A stretch of DNA of 64,000 nt, taken from Marinobacterium rhizophilum. GTDB taxonomy: Bacteria > Pseudomonadota > Gammaproteobacteria > Pseudomonadales > Balneatricaceae. This document shows positions 52,439 through 61,122 of this stretch, one piece after another; position 1 is the stretch's first letter, and each line of letters opens with the position of its first letter. The notes below the pieces were generated by a model. The model did no database searches. It saw only the letters and a program-made list of their open reading frames with translations, and was not told the DNA's origin. The translations under genes were made by a program, and so were the position numbers. Location of the stretch: the NCBI RefSeq assembly GCF_024397915.1, contig NZ_CP073347.1:4154001-4218000 (forward strand), in the 5' to 3' direction.

Positions 52439-53205
52439 ACGCATTACGCAGTCTGGGCATTGCCGCGGGGCTTTGCGGCTTCTGGCAGTTGCTGGTGTGG
52501 CTGACCGGCGCGCCGCATTTTATCCTGCCGGGGCCTTTGCGGGTGCTGGAAGCGCTCTACAACAATGCCGGTTTGCTGCTGCAGCATGCCGGCGTGACGC
52601 TGGCGGAAATACTGCTGGGCCTGTTGCTGGGGGTGCTGCTGGGACTTGGCAGCGCCCTGACGCTGATCTGGTTCCGGCGTTTGCGGGCCTGGATGCTGCC
52701 GGTGCTGGTTATCAGCCAGTCGATACCGGTGTTTGCCCTGGCGCCGGTGCTGATGCTCTGGCTGGGCTACGGCATGGCCTCCAAGGTGGCGATGGCGACG
52801 CTGATTATCTATTTCCCGGTAACGGCGGCCTGCTATGACGGCCTGCGGCATGCGCCGGCGGCCTGGCTGGAGCTGGCCCGCACCCTGGGCGCTGACAGGC
52901 GTACCCAGCTGCTGCAGATCCGTCTGCCAGCGGCATTGCCGGCACTGGGCTCGGGTCTTCGGGTGGCGGCCTCGGTGGCGCCCATCGGCGCGGTCGTGGG
53001 GGAGTGGGTCGGCTCGTCCACTGGCCTGGGCTATCTGATGCTGCATGCCAACGCGCGCATGCAGGTGGACCTGATGTTTGCCGCGCTGCTGGTGCTGTCG
53101 CTGATGGCGGTGAGCCTTTATTTTCTGATTGATCGACTGCTGCGGCGCCTGATGCCCTGGCAGTCCGAAACCCTGTTTGACGATGCCCCGGAGGCTGAAC
53201 AATGA
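52435..53205 (+). CDS. ABC transporter permease (ThiX-type)
   Basis: 256 residues with about six membrane segments and the cytoplasmic EAA loop (ELARTLGADRRTQLLQIRLP) that docks on the ATPase. It begins at a GTG overlapping the previous stop (GTGA) with GGAGG 8 nt upstream, and its own stop overlaps the ATG of the binding-protein gene, so all three transporter parts are translationally coupled. Confidence 0.9.
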   Translation: MNALRSLGIAAGLCGFWQLLVWLTGAPHFILPGPLRVLEALYNNAGLLLQHAGVTLAEILLGLLLGVLLGLGSALTLIWFRRLRAWMLPVLVISQSIPVFALAPVLMLWLGYGMASKVAMATLIIYFPVTAACYDGLRHAPAAWLELARTLGADRRTQLLQIRLPAALPALGSGLRVAASVAPIGAVVGEWVGSSTGLGYLMLHANARMQVDLMFAALLVLSLMAVSLYFLIDRLLRRLMPWQSETLFDDAPEAEQ

Positions 53206-54146
53206 AAACAACAACGCAAAAACTCGGTGCCATCCTGGCCGGCGCACTGCTCAGTGCAAATGTCATGGCGGCCGACAAGGTCACGCTGCTGCTGGACTGG
53301 TTTATCAACCCGGATCACGGGCCGCTGATCGTGGCGCAGCAGCAGGGCTATTTCAAGGACCAGGGGCTTGAGGTCGAGATGCAGGAGCCGGCGGACCCGT
53401 CCATGCCGCCCAAGCTGGTTGCCGCCGGCAAGGCGGATATGGCGGTGTCCTACCAGCCGCAGCTGCATGTACAGGTGGATGAAGGCCTGCCGCTGAGCCG
53501 TGTCGGTACCCTGGTGGCCACGCCGCTGAACTCCCTGGTGGTGCTGGAAAACAGTGATATCAAGTCGATCGAAGACCTCAAGGGCAAGAAGGTCGGCTAC
53601 TCCGTCGGCGGCTTCGAGGATGCGCTGCTCAAGGCCATGCTGGCGCGCGAAGGCCTGGAGCTGTCGGATATCGAAATGGTGAACGTTAACTGGTCGCTGT
53701 CGCCCTCGCTGATTACCGGCAACGTCGATGCAGTGATCGGAGCTTACCGCAACTTCGAACTCAACCAGATGGATATCGAAGGCCATCCGGGGCGGGCATT
53801 TTACGTGGAAGAGCTGGGTGTGCCGGCCTACGACGAGCTGGTACTGGTGGTGAACAACAAGGACCGCAAGGACCCCAAGTATGGCCGCTTCATGCGGGCG
53901 CTGGAAAAGGCGACCCAGTTTATCGTCAACCACCCGGATGAAGCCTGGACCAGTTTTGTCAGCTACAAGGCGGACCTGGACAGTGAGCTGAACAAGCGTG
54001 CCTGGGCCGATACCCTGACCCGCTTTGCATTGCGCCCGGCAGCGCTGGACAGTGGCCGGTACGAGCGAGTGGGTGCCTTTATGCAGGCCCAGGGGCTGAC
54101 AAAATCAAACCCTGCGGTATCAACCTACGCCTTTGAACCCAAGTAA
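53202..54146 (+). CDS. Thiamin-pyrimidine ABC binding protein (ThiY/NMT1-THI5-like)
   Basis: 314 residues with a signal peptide (MKTTTQKLGAILAGALLSAN, cleavage likely after VMAA). The mature part has the THI5/NMT1 hallmark LLLDWFINPDHGPLIVAQQQ and YFKDQGLEVEM, ADMAVSYQPQLHVQVDEGLP and LKGKKVGYSVGGFEDALL. In Bacillus ThiY binds N-formyl-aminomethyl-pyrimidine, a thiamin breakdown product recycled by TenA; two tenA genes follow directly, which fits a salvage route. Confidence 0.9.
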   Translation: MKTTTQKLGAILAGALLSANVMAADKVTLLLDWFINPDHGPLIVAQQQGYFKDQGLEVEMQEPADPSMPPKLVAAGKADMAVSYQPQLHVQVDEGLPLSRVGTLVATPLNSLVVLENSDIKSIEDLKGKKVGYSVGGFEDALLKAMLAREGLELSDIEMVNVNWSLSPSLITGNVDAVIGAYRNFELNQMDIEGHPGRAFYVEELGVPAYDELVLVVNNKDRKDPKYGRFMRALEKATQFIVNHPDEAWTSFVSYKADLDSELNKRAWADTLTRFALRPAALDSGRYERVGAFMQAQGLTKSNPAVSTYAFEPK

Positions 54147-54161
54147 GACACCGGAGCACTG

Positions 54162-54818
54162 ATGAGCATGTCATTTTCCGAACAGTTGCGCCTCAAGGCC
54201 GAACCCTGGTGGAGCGGCGCAGTGGAACATCCTTTCACGGTTCAACTGGGTGACGACAGCCTGGCGGATGCGGTCTATATCCGTTACCTGCTGCAGGACT
54301 ATGCCTTTGTCGGCACCCTGGCCGATCATGCCGCGCGCAGCATTGCGGCAGCGCCGGACATGGCGGCCAAGGGCGTGCTGGCGGGGTTCCTGGCGGCGCT
54401 GACGTCGGCGGAAAATGACTATTTCGAGCGCTCCTTTGCAGCGCTTGATGTCAGCCCTGCGGATTACCGGGCACCGGCGCTGAACCCGGTGGCCCAGATG
54501 CTGGCGCGCGAAATGCAGGACGCCCAGGCCTGCGGCTATGCCGACATGATTGTGGTGCTGGCCTGTGCCGAATGGGTGTACCTGAGCTGGGCGCAGCGCG
54601 AGGCGCAAAAGACACCGCCAACACGTTTCTGGCTGCGCGAATGGATCGACATCCACGTGCTGCCGGAATTCGAGGCCTTTGTGACCTGGCTGCGGGACCA
54701 GCTCGACAGCTTTGGTGATCTGGATGCGGCGGACCGTGCCCGCCTGGAGCAGCGCTTTACCCGCATGGCCTGGCTGGAACAGGCGTTCTTTGATGTGTTG
54801 CTGACCGAGCAGGAGTGA
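54162..54818 (+). CDS. TenA-family protein, divergent copy
   Basis: 218 residues, all-helical TenA/thiaminase II fold. Typical parts are YIRYLLQDYAFVGTLADHAA and a long C-terminal helix. It has a Cys in VVLACAEWVYLSWAQ where the catalytic Cys is expected, but the surrounding sequence differs from classical TenA, so it may be a TenA_E-type enzyme with altered chemistry, working in succession with the second TenA. Starts 15 nt after the binding-protein gene, with GGAG 5 nt upstream. Confidence 0.82.
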   Translation: MSMSFSEQLRLKAEPWWSGAVEHPFTVQLGDDSLADAVYIRYLLQDYAFVGTLADHAARSIAAAPDMAAKGVLAGFLAALTSAENDYFERSFAALDVSPADYRAPALNPVAQMLAREMQDAQACGYADMIVVLACAEWVYLSWAQREAQKTPPTRFWLREWIDIHVLPEFEAFVTWLRDQLDSFGDLDAADRARLEQRFTRMAWLEQAFFDVLLTEQE

Positions 54819-54820
54819 CT

Positions 54821-55483
54821 ATGTCCGTGTATGAACAGCTCAAAAACGCCGCCCGGCCCGACTGGGATGCCTATATCCAGCATGATTTCGTGCGCGGCCT
54901 GGGAGACGGCACCCTGGCGCCGGAGTCCTTTGCCCATTACCTGAAGCAGGATTACCTGTTCCTGCTGCAGTTCAGCCGCGCCTGGGGGCTGGCGGTGTAC
55001 AAGAGCCGCACCCTGGAGCAGATGCGTTATGCCCAGCAGGGCATCAACGCCATGCTGGATATCGAGATCGGCCTGCATGTGCAGTACTGCGCCGACTGGG
55101 GTATCAGCGAAGCCGAGTTGCAGGCGCTGCCGGAAGCGGCCGCCACCGTGGCCTACACCCGTTACGTGCTGGATTCGGGCCTGGCCGGTGACCTGGCGGA
55201 TCTGCATGCGGCGCTGGCGCCCTGCATTGTCGGTTATGCCGAAGTGGCCCGCTGGCTGCTGGATCAGCCCTGGACCGTGCTGGAAGGCAACCCCTACCGT
55301 GCCTGGATCGACATGTACGCCAGTGACGAGTATCAGGAGGTCGCCAGCGCTGAAATCCGCCTGCTCGATGAGCTTTGTGAAGGCATGCCGGCCCGGCGCC
55401 TCGATGAACTGAAAAAGACCTTCCACACCGCAACCCGGATGGAAGGGGCCTTCTGGCAGATGGGACTCGATCTGAGCACCTGA
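54821..55483 (+). CDS. tenA: Thiaminase II / aminopyrimidine aminohydrolase
   Basis: 220 residues close to classical TenA: HYLKQDYLFLLQFSRAWGLA near the N-terminus, the catalytic Cys in LAPCIVGYAEVARWL and YRAWIDMYASDEYQE, then LDELKKTFHTATRMEGAFWQ. It hydrolyses aminomethyl-pyrimidine to HMP, which thiD phosphorylates. ATG 54821 is preferred because AGGAG lies 5 nt upstream at the end of the preceding gene; an in-frame GTG at 54815 overlaps the stop. Confidence 0.92.
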   Translation: MSVYEQLKNAARPDWDAYIQHDFVRGLGDGTLAPESFAHYLKQDYLFLLQFSRAWGLAVYKSRTLEQMRYAQQGINAMLDIEIGLHVQYCADWGISEAELQALPEAAATVAYTRYVLDSGLAGDLADLHAALAPCIVGYAEVARWLLDQPWTVLEGNPYRAWIDMYASDEYQEVASAEIRLLDELCEGMPARRLDELKKTFHTATRMEGAFWQMGLDLST

Positions 55484-55628
55484 ATAGATTCCTGAAGTGA
55501 AACCATAACCCTGGCCCGCCAATCACAGTGGGGTTGGGGGAGCTATGCCCAAATTAAGCCCAAAACCTGATTTTCACTCATGCTGGCAGGACGCCGGCGC
55601 TACACAGACCCAAGAGGATGAGAATAAA

Positions 55629-57509
55629 ATGGCCGAGCAAAACAAGCCTTTCAGTCGTGGAGTCGTGGCTGATGCCGCCTCCGTGCAGCCGTTCCCCAGG
55701 TCCCGCAAGGTGTACATCGAGGGCAGCCGACCGGACATTCGCGTGCCCATGCGTGAAATTGCGCTGGACGACACGCCGACGGGTCTGGGTGGAGAGAAAA
55801 ACGCTCCGCTCTATGTGTACGACACCTCCGGCCCCTACACGGACCCGAATACCGCTATAGACGTGCGCAAGGGCCTGCATCCGCTGCGTGATGCCTGGAT
55901 TGAAGAGCGTAACGACACTGAAATGCTGGATGGCATGACCAGTGACTACGGCCGCATGCGTGAATCCGATGCGAGCCTGGACGAGCTGCGTTTCGAACTG
56001 ACCCGCAAGCCGCGCCGCGCCAGGGCCGGTGCGAACGTCACCCAGCTGCACTATGCCCGCCAGGGCATCATCACGCCGGAGATGGAATACATCGCCATCC
56101 GCGAGAACATGAAGCTGGCCAAAGCCGAGGCCGAAGGCAGCATGGTTGACCAGCAGCACCCCGGACACAGCTTTGGTGCGAGCCTGCCAAAGGAAATCAC
56201 ACCGGAATTCGTGCGCAAGGAAGTGGCCGAAGGCCGCGCCATTATTCCGTGCAACATCAACCACCCGGAGCTGGAGCCGATGATTATCGGCCGTAACTTC
56301 CTGGTGAAGATCAACGGCAACATTGGTAACTCTGCGGTCACCTCCTCGATCGAGGAAGAAGTCGACAAGATGACCTGGGGCACCCGCTGGGGCGCCGACA
56401 CCATCATGGACCTGTCGACCGGCAAGAACATCCATGAAACCCGTGAATGGATACTGCGCAACTCGCCGGTGCCCATCGGTACCGTACCGATTTACCAGGC
56501 GCTGGAGAAGGTTAACGGCGTGGCCGAAGACCTGAACTGGGAAGTGTTCCGCGACACCCTGATCGAACAGGCCGAGCAGGGCGTGGATTACTTCACCATT
56601 CACGCCGGTGTCTTGCTGCGCTACGTGCCCATGACCGCCAAGCGCATGACCGGTATCGTCTCCCGCGGCGGCTCCATCATGGCCAAGTGGTGCCTGGCGC
56701 ATCACCAGGAAAACTTCCTCTACACCCACTTCGAAGACATCTGCCAGATCTGCAAGGACTACGACGTCTCCTTCTCCCTGGGTGATGGCCTGCGTCCGGG
56801 CTCGGTGTACGATGCCAACGATGAAGCCCAGTTCGCCGAGCTGGAAACCCTGGGTGAGCTGACCAAGATTGCCTGGAAGCACGATGTACAGGTCATGATC
56901 GAAGGCCCGGGTCACGTGCCGATGCACATGATCAAGGAGAACATGGACAAGCAGCTGGAGGAGTGCCACGAAGCACCTTTCTATACGCTGGGCCCATTGA
57001 CCACCGACATCGCGCCGGGCTATGACCACATCACCTCCGGTATCGGTGCGGCCATGATCGGTTGGTACGGCTGCGCCATGCTCTGCTACGTCACGCCCAA
57101 GGAACACCTGGGGCTGCCGAACAGGGATGACGTCAAGACCGGTATCATCACCTACAAGATCGCGGCCCATGCCGCCGACCTTGCCAAGGGGCACCCGGGT
57201 GCGCAGATCCGTGACAACGCCATGTCCAAGGCGCGCTTCGAGTTCCGCTGGGAAGACCAGTTCAACATCGGTCTGGACCCGGACACGGCCCGTGCCTACC
57301 ACGACGAAACCCTGCCGAAGGAGTCCGCCAAGGTGGCACACTTCTGCTCCATGTGCGGGCCCAAGTTCTGCTCCATGAAGATCAGCCAGGAAGTGCGTCA
57401 GCTGGACGACAGCCAGATTGCCGCCATCAACCTGGAAGCGGAATCGGGCATGCAGCAGAAGTCCGAGGAATTCCTGGAAACCGGCGGCAAGATCTATCAC
57501 AAGGTGTGA
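55629..57509 (+). CDS. thiC: Phosphomethylpyrimidine synthase
   Basis: 626 residues. Radical-SAM-like enzyme that rearranges aminoimidazole ribotide into HMP-P, the de novo pyrimidine source of thiamin. The C-terminal CSMCGPKFC binds the [4Fe-4S] cluster (C-x2-C-x4-C). Core segments such as GTVPIYQALEKVNG, FTIHAGVLLRYVP, SRGGSIMAKWCLAHHQENFL and MIEGPGHVPMHMI are present. The ATG at 55629 starts the normal N-terminus; 28 codons upstream are open but unlike the family. No second riboswitch precedes it, so control comes from the operon leader at 50673. Confidence 0.97.
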   Translation: MAEQNKPFSRGVVADAASVQPFPRSRKVYIEGSRPDIRVPMREIALDDTPTGLGGEKNAPLYVYDTSGPYTDPNTAIDVRKGLHPLRDAWIEERNDTEMLDGMTSDYGRMRESDASLDELRFELTRKPRRARAGANVTQLHYARQGIITPEMEYIAIRENMKLAKAEAEGSMVDQQHPGHSFGASLPKEITPEFVRKEVAEGRAIIPCNINHPELEPMIIGRNFLVKINGNIGNSAVTSSIEEEVDKMTWGTRWGADTIMDLSTGKNIHETREWILRNSPVPIGTVPIYQALEKVNGVAEDLNWEVFRDTLIEQAEQGVDYFTIHAGVLLRYVPMTAKRMTGIVSRGGSIMAKWCLAHHQENFLYTHFEDICQICKDYDVSFSLGDGLRPGSVYDANDEAQFAELETLGELTKIAWKHDVQVMIEGPGHVPMHMIKENMDKQLEECHEAPFYTLGPLTTDIAPGYDHITSGIGAAMIGWYGCAMLCYVTPKEHLGLPNRDDVKTGIITYKIAAHAADLAKGHPGAQIRDNAMSKARFEFRWEDQFNIGLDPDTARAYHDETLPKESAKVAHFCSMCGPKFCSMKISQEVRQLDDSQIAAINLEAESGMQQKSEEFLETGGKIYHKV

Positions 57510-57530
57510 TCTCTACACCTGAGTGACTAC

Positions 57531-57566
57531 AAAGGCCGGCAGTCTGTAAAGATTGCCGGCCTTTTT
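57531..57566. terminator. Terminator of the thiamin operon (bidirectional)
   Basis: AAAGGCCGGCA (57531-57541) with TGCCGGCCTTT (57554-57564), 12-nt loop, T-run to 57566. It also stands 40 nt after the convergent RpiR gene stop and can serve both. Confidence 0.92.
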
Positions 57567-57605
57567 GTTGCTAATACGCGAAAATGGGCAAGCACTGCCG
57601 AGTCG

Positions 57606-58502
57606 TCAGTCGCCCAGCGGCTGGCTGTCGTCGTGATCCCGGTACGCCACCAGGTGGTGCTTGATGCGGCGCACGTTCTCCAGTGCCCGTTCGCCAATGG
57701 CGATGGCAAGCTCGGATGCCAGCACATCGATTACCGCCAGCAGGGCATAGCGCGAGGCGGTGGGCTGATTCACGAAACTCTTCTCTTCGGGGATATCCAC
57801 CGGCAGCAGAATATCCAGGTGGGCACAGAGGGGGGCGTCGGGCCGGGTCATGCCGATCACGGTGGCGTCGTAGCCGCGGGCGATATCGCAGGCGTTGGCC
57901 AGGTCGGCGAAGCGCCCAGAGGTGGAGATGGCGAGCAGGACATCACCTTTCTTCAGTGTGGCGGCGACCATCTGCAGCATCTGACTGTCCTGGTAGGCGT
58001 TGACCGCCAGACCGAGTCGAAACAGCCGGTGCTCGACATCCTGCGCCACTATGGTGGAGCCGCCGCCGCTGCCGAACACGGCAATGCGCCCGGCGTGCTG
58101 CAGGGCACTGACCGCCTGCTGGATGGTTTCGCTGTCCAGCAGCGCCAGCTGCATTTCCAGTGCCTGCTGGGCGCGGCGTACCACCTGCTCGGCGGCTTCC
58201 GAATGGCTGCCGGACGAGGTCTGACCCGCCAGGAAACGCACCCCCACGGCGCGGGCCTGGGCCAGGTGAACCTTGAACTCGCGCAGGTTCTTGAACCCCA
58301 GCTTGCGGCAGAACCGCGTCACTGTCGGCGTGCTGGTATCGGACCACTGTGCCAGTTCGGTGGTACTGGCGTGGACCGCGCGATCGACGTCGGACAGGAT
58401 CACTTCGGCCAGACGCTGATCCGCCTTGCTCATGGCATTGGTATTGTCCTTGAGCGCGGACACTATATCGGGGGCTGCCGGTGGCGTCATGATGGGGTTC
58501 AC
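57606..58502 (-). CDS. MurR/RpiR family regulator (HTH plus SIS domain)
   Basis: 298 residues. The N-terminal HTH_6 (SKADQRLAEVILSDVDRAVH ... TPTVTRFCRKLGFKNLREFK) is followed by a SIS phosphosugar-binding domain (IAVFGSGGGSTIVAQDVEHR ... VLLAISTSGRFADL). It starts at GTG 58502, or possibly ATG 58490. It stands beside ridA and is probably the local regulator of the RidA/TRAP/M81 genes. SIS regulators usually sense phosphorylated sugars, but several that sit in amino-compound catabolic clusters respond to other ligands. Confidence 0.85.
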   Translation of the reverse strand: MNPIMTPPAAPDIVSALKDNTNAMSKADQRLAEVILSDVDRAVHASTTELAQWSDTSTPTVTRFCRKLGFKNLREFKVHLAQARAVGVRFLAGQTSSGSHSEAAEQVVRRAQQALEMQLALLDSETIQQAVSALQHAGRIAVFGSGGGSTIVAQDVEHRLFRLGLAVNAYQDSQMLQMVAATLKKGDVLLAISTSGRFADLANACDIARGYDATVIGMTRPDAPLCAHLDILLPVDIPEEKSFVNQPTASRYALLAVIDVLASELAIAIGERALENVRRIKHHLVAYRDHDDSQPLGD

Positions 58503-58649
58503 CCTTCCTTGATAGTCAGCATTGGGTCAGTAGCGCGCCGCCGCACCGGGTCTGAAAACAATGCGCTGGAGTATAACACCGCATCACAAACCCCCGCGAG
58601 CCGGGGCCTGAGCCTGGATGGCGCCACCCAGGCCCGGACGAGGCGGATG

Positions 58650-59036
58650 TTACTGCGGATCCCTGTAGGCCGTAACGTCGATTTCCACCTTGGCGTCTAC
58701 CACCAGCGGTGACACCACGGTGGAACGTGCCGGCGGGTGGCCCTGGAAGTACTCCTTGAAGACGCCGTTGAAGCTCCAGAAATCCCGCGGGTCGTCCAGC
58801 CAGGCATTCACCTTGACCACGTCTTCGAGCCCGTAACCGGCTTCTTCCAGTATGGCTTTGACATTCTCGATGGCCTTGCGGGTCTGGGTCACGATACCGC
58901 CTTCCACCACTTCTCCATTTTCCAGCGCGACCTGGCCCGAGACAAACAGAAAGCCACCGGCCTTGGTGGCCTTGGCGAAAGGCAGTTCCTGGCCACCGGC
59001 ACCCTGACCTGCAAGACGGAATCGTTCGATAGGCAT
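58650..59036 (-). CDS. RidA family (YjgF/YER057c) enamine/imine deaminase
   Basis: 128 residues of the trimeric RidA fold. It contains AGGFLFVSGQVALENGEVVE, TRKAIENVKAILEEAGYGLE, the conserved Arg in HPPARSTVVSPLV and EIDVTAYRDP at the end. Archetypal RidA hydrolyses reactive enamines from PLP enzymes, but copies placed in catabolic clusters often act on pathway intermediates. It is divergent from the third TRAP operon. AGGAG precedes the ATG. Confidence 0.9.
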   Translation of the reverse strand: MPIERFRLAGQGAGGQELPFAKATKAGGFLFVSGQVALENGEVVEGGIVTQTRKAIENVKAILEEAGYGLEDVVKVNAWLDDPRDFWSFNGVFKEYFQGHPPARSTVVSPLVVDAKVEIDVTAYRDPQ

Positions 59037-59172
59037 AAATGTACTCCTGAATAAATTATGAAGAAAATCTTCTCTTTTTTAAATTTACAGTTGATTTTTA
59101 CCCTGTTCGAGGTCATATTTCAATCACAAAGTGAAGATTGTATTCATAAATAACAAAAACAGAGGGCTCCTT

Positions 59173-59703
59173 ATGGGCAGGTGTCACCGGCTGAGCAGCA
59201 GGCTCAGTGGCAGAATCAATCTGCTGAATCAGAGGGTTGTCGGGGTGCTGATGGCCGTGCTGTTACTGGATGTGTGGATTGCGGTACTCGATCGCTACCT
59301 GCTGCAATGGCAGATCAGCTGGGTCGAGGAGCTGGCGCGCTACATCATGATCTGGGCGATCCTGCTGGCGGTGCCCTGCTGCACGGCGGGGCGTGAACAT
59401 ATAGGCCTGTCGACGGTGGTGCAGCATTTGCCGGCGCCATTGCAGCGCGGCCTGCGCATCCTGGTGGATCTGCTGTCGTTGCTGTTTTTCGGCTACCTGG
59501 CCTTTTCCGGCACGGAGCTCGTGATCAAGGGCCTGCAGCAGGTCTCCACGGTCTTCGGCTTGCCCATGGCTTATCCCTACGGCGCGATTCCGGTGGCCTT
59601 CGGCCTGGCGGCGCTGCAAAGCCTGCTGGCGCTGCTGCGGGACTGCGGCACGGATACGCTGGAGCCCGCCGCTGACGCGGAAAAGGCACTGCAGCTGCAA
59701 TAG
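59173..59703 (+). CDS. TRAP transporter small permease (DctQ type), system 3
   Basis: 176 residues with four hydrophobic segments, including WVEELARYIMIWAILLAVPC, the DctQ hallmark region, and REHIGLSTVVQHLPAPLQRG. The ATG at 59173 has AGAGGG 7 nt upstream; an earlier in-frame ATG at 59131 is possible. First gene of a TRAP operon divergent from ridA. The leader (59037-59172) is AT-rich. Confidence 0.88.
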   Translation: MGRCHRLSSRLSGRINLLNQRVVGVLMAVLLLDVWIAVLDRYLLQWQISWVEELARYIMIWAILLAVPCCTAGREHIGLSTVVQHLPAPLQRGLRILVDLLSLLFFGYLAFSGTELVIKGLQQVSTVFGLPMAYPYGAIPVAFGLAALQSLLALLRDCGTDTLEPAADAEKALQLQ

Positions 59704-59784
59704 TAGTGTCTGCCTGTGCAGCGCTGCGGCGCCAACACCTGGAGGCCGCAGTGACCCCTAACAACAATACAGAGGAGTGACGCA

Positions 59785-61062
59785 ATGACGATCGCCCTGA
59801 TTCTGGTGGTACTGCTGATTATCGGTACCCCTGTAGGCATCGCGCTGGGCCTGGCGGGTCTGGCCGGCATGTTTAGCATCGGCGGGCTGCATTTTGCGTC
59901 CCTGGCGCCGGCCAAGGTCTTCAATGGCCTGAATATATTCCCGTTCCTGGCCATGCCGTTCTTTATCCTGGCCGGCGAAATCATGAACCATACCGGCATC
60001 ACTTCCCGCCTGGTGCAGTTTTCCCAGGCGCTGGTGGGGCATTTTCGCGGCGGACTGGCGCATTCCAACATGGTGGCATCGGTATTCTTTTCCGGTATCA
60101 CCGGCGCGGCCACGGCTGATGCCGCCGCCTTTGGCCGCACCCTGGTGCCGGCGATGGTGGAGCAGGGCTACAGCCGACCCTATGCCTGTGCCGTGACGGC
60201 GGCGGGTTCCATCATAGGCCCGACCATTCCGCCATCCGGCCTGATGGTGGTGTACGGCTCCCTGATGGGGGTTTCCATCGGCGGCCTGTTCGCCACCGGC
60301 ATTCTGCCGGGCCTGCTGATCTGCCTGGTGTGCATGGCCATTATCGGCGTATTTGCCAAGCGCAAGAATTTGCCCAAGGCGGCCCAGCGCGCCTCGCTGC
60401 GTGAGCTCCTGGGGCATTTTCGCGGATCGCTGCTGGCGCTGCTGATGCCCATGATTATCCTGGGCGGCATTGTCAGCGGTATCGTCACGCCCACCGAGGC
60501 CGCCTCTGTTGCCGTGGCCTATGCCCTCTTTATCGGGGCCGTGGTATACCGCAACCTGAGCGTCGCGGCGCTGTTTCGCATGCTGATCAGTACCGCGCAG
60601 ATCTCGGCGGTGATTTATCTGATTATTGGGGCAGCCTCGATCTTTGGCTGGTGGCTGAGCTTTAACCAGATTCCCCAGCTGATTGCCACCTTTATCGGTC
60701 AGCTGTCGGACAACCCCGGCGTGATCCTGCTGCTGATTATCGGGCTGTTGCTGGTGGTGGGCATGATCATGGATATCAACGCCATGCTGATTATCCTGGC
60801 GCCGGTGCTGGTGCCCCTGACCGAGCAGATCGGCATGGACCCGTTGCACGCCGGTATCATCTTCGTACTGGCGCTGAATATTTCGCTGATGACGCCGCCG
60901 GTGGGCGCCTGCCTGTTCGTGCTGTCATCGGTCACCGGCGAGCGGCTGGAACGCATATCCGCCGAGTTGATGCCGTTTCTGATCGGCCAGCTGGTCCTGC
61001 TGATGTTTCTTGCCTTTACCCCTGAAGTCACGCTCTTCATCCCGCGTTTGCTGGGTTACTGA
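59785..61062 (+). CDS. TRAP transporter large permease (DctM type), system 3
   Basis: 425 residues. The core segments FLAMPFFILAGEIMNHTGIT, FRGGLAHSNMVASVFFSGIT, SIIGPTIPPSGLMVVYGSLM and the C-terminal NISLMTPPVGACLFVLSSVT are typical of DctM/SiaT large subunits. GAGGAG precedes the ATG. Works with the small permease upstream and the binding protein downstream. Confidence 0.93.
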   Translation: MTIALILVVLLIIGTPVGIALGLAGLAGMFSIGGLHFASLAPAKVFNGLNIFPFLAMPFFILAGEIMNHTGITSRLVQFSQALVGHFRGGLAHSNMVASVFFSGITGAATADAAAFGRTLVPAMVEQGYSRPYACAVTAAGSIIGPTIPPSGLMVVYGSLMGVSIGGLFATGILPGLLICLVCMAIIGVFAKRKNLPKAAQRASLRELLGHFRGSLLALLMPMIILGGIVSGIVTPTEAASVAVAYALFIGAVVYRNLSVAALFRMLISTAQISAVIYLIIGAASIFGWWLSFNQIPQLIATFIGQLSDNPGVILLLIIGLLLVVGMIMDINAMLIILAPVLVPLTEQIGMDPLHAGIIFVLALNISLMTPPVGACLFVLSSVTGERLERISAELMPFLIGQLVLLMFLAFTPEVTLFIPRLLGY

Positions 61063-61122
61063 GCCGGCTCGAACCCTGCGGCTACGGCCATTTATCCACC
61101 TGAAACCATAGAGAGACTGTCG

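Noticed and set aside
55484..55628. Second TPP riboswitch directly upstream of thiC
   Set aside because: None of the THI-box core sequences are present in this gap; the only riboswitch is at 50673.
55578..57500. 640-codon minus-strand frame opposite thiC
   Set aside because: Lies entirely over the strongly conserved thiC gene and has no recognisable domains.
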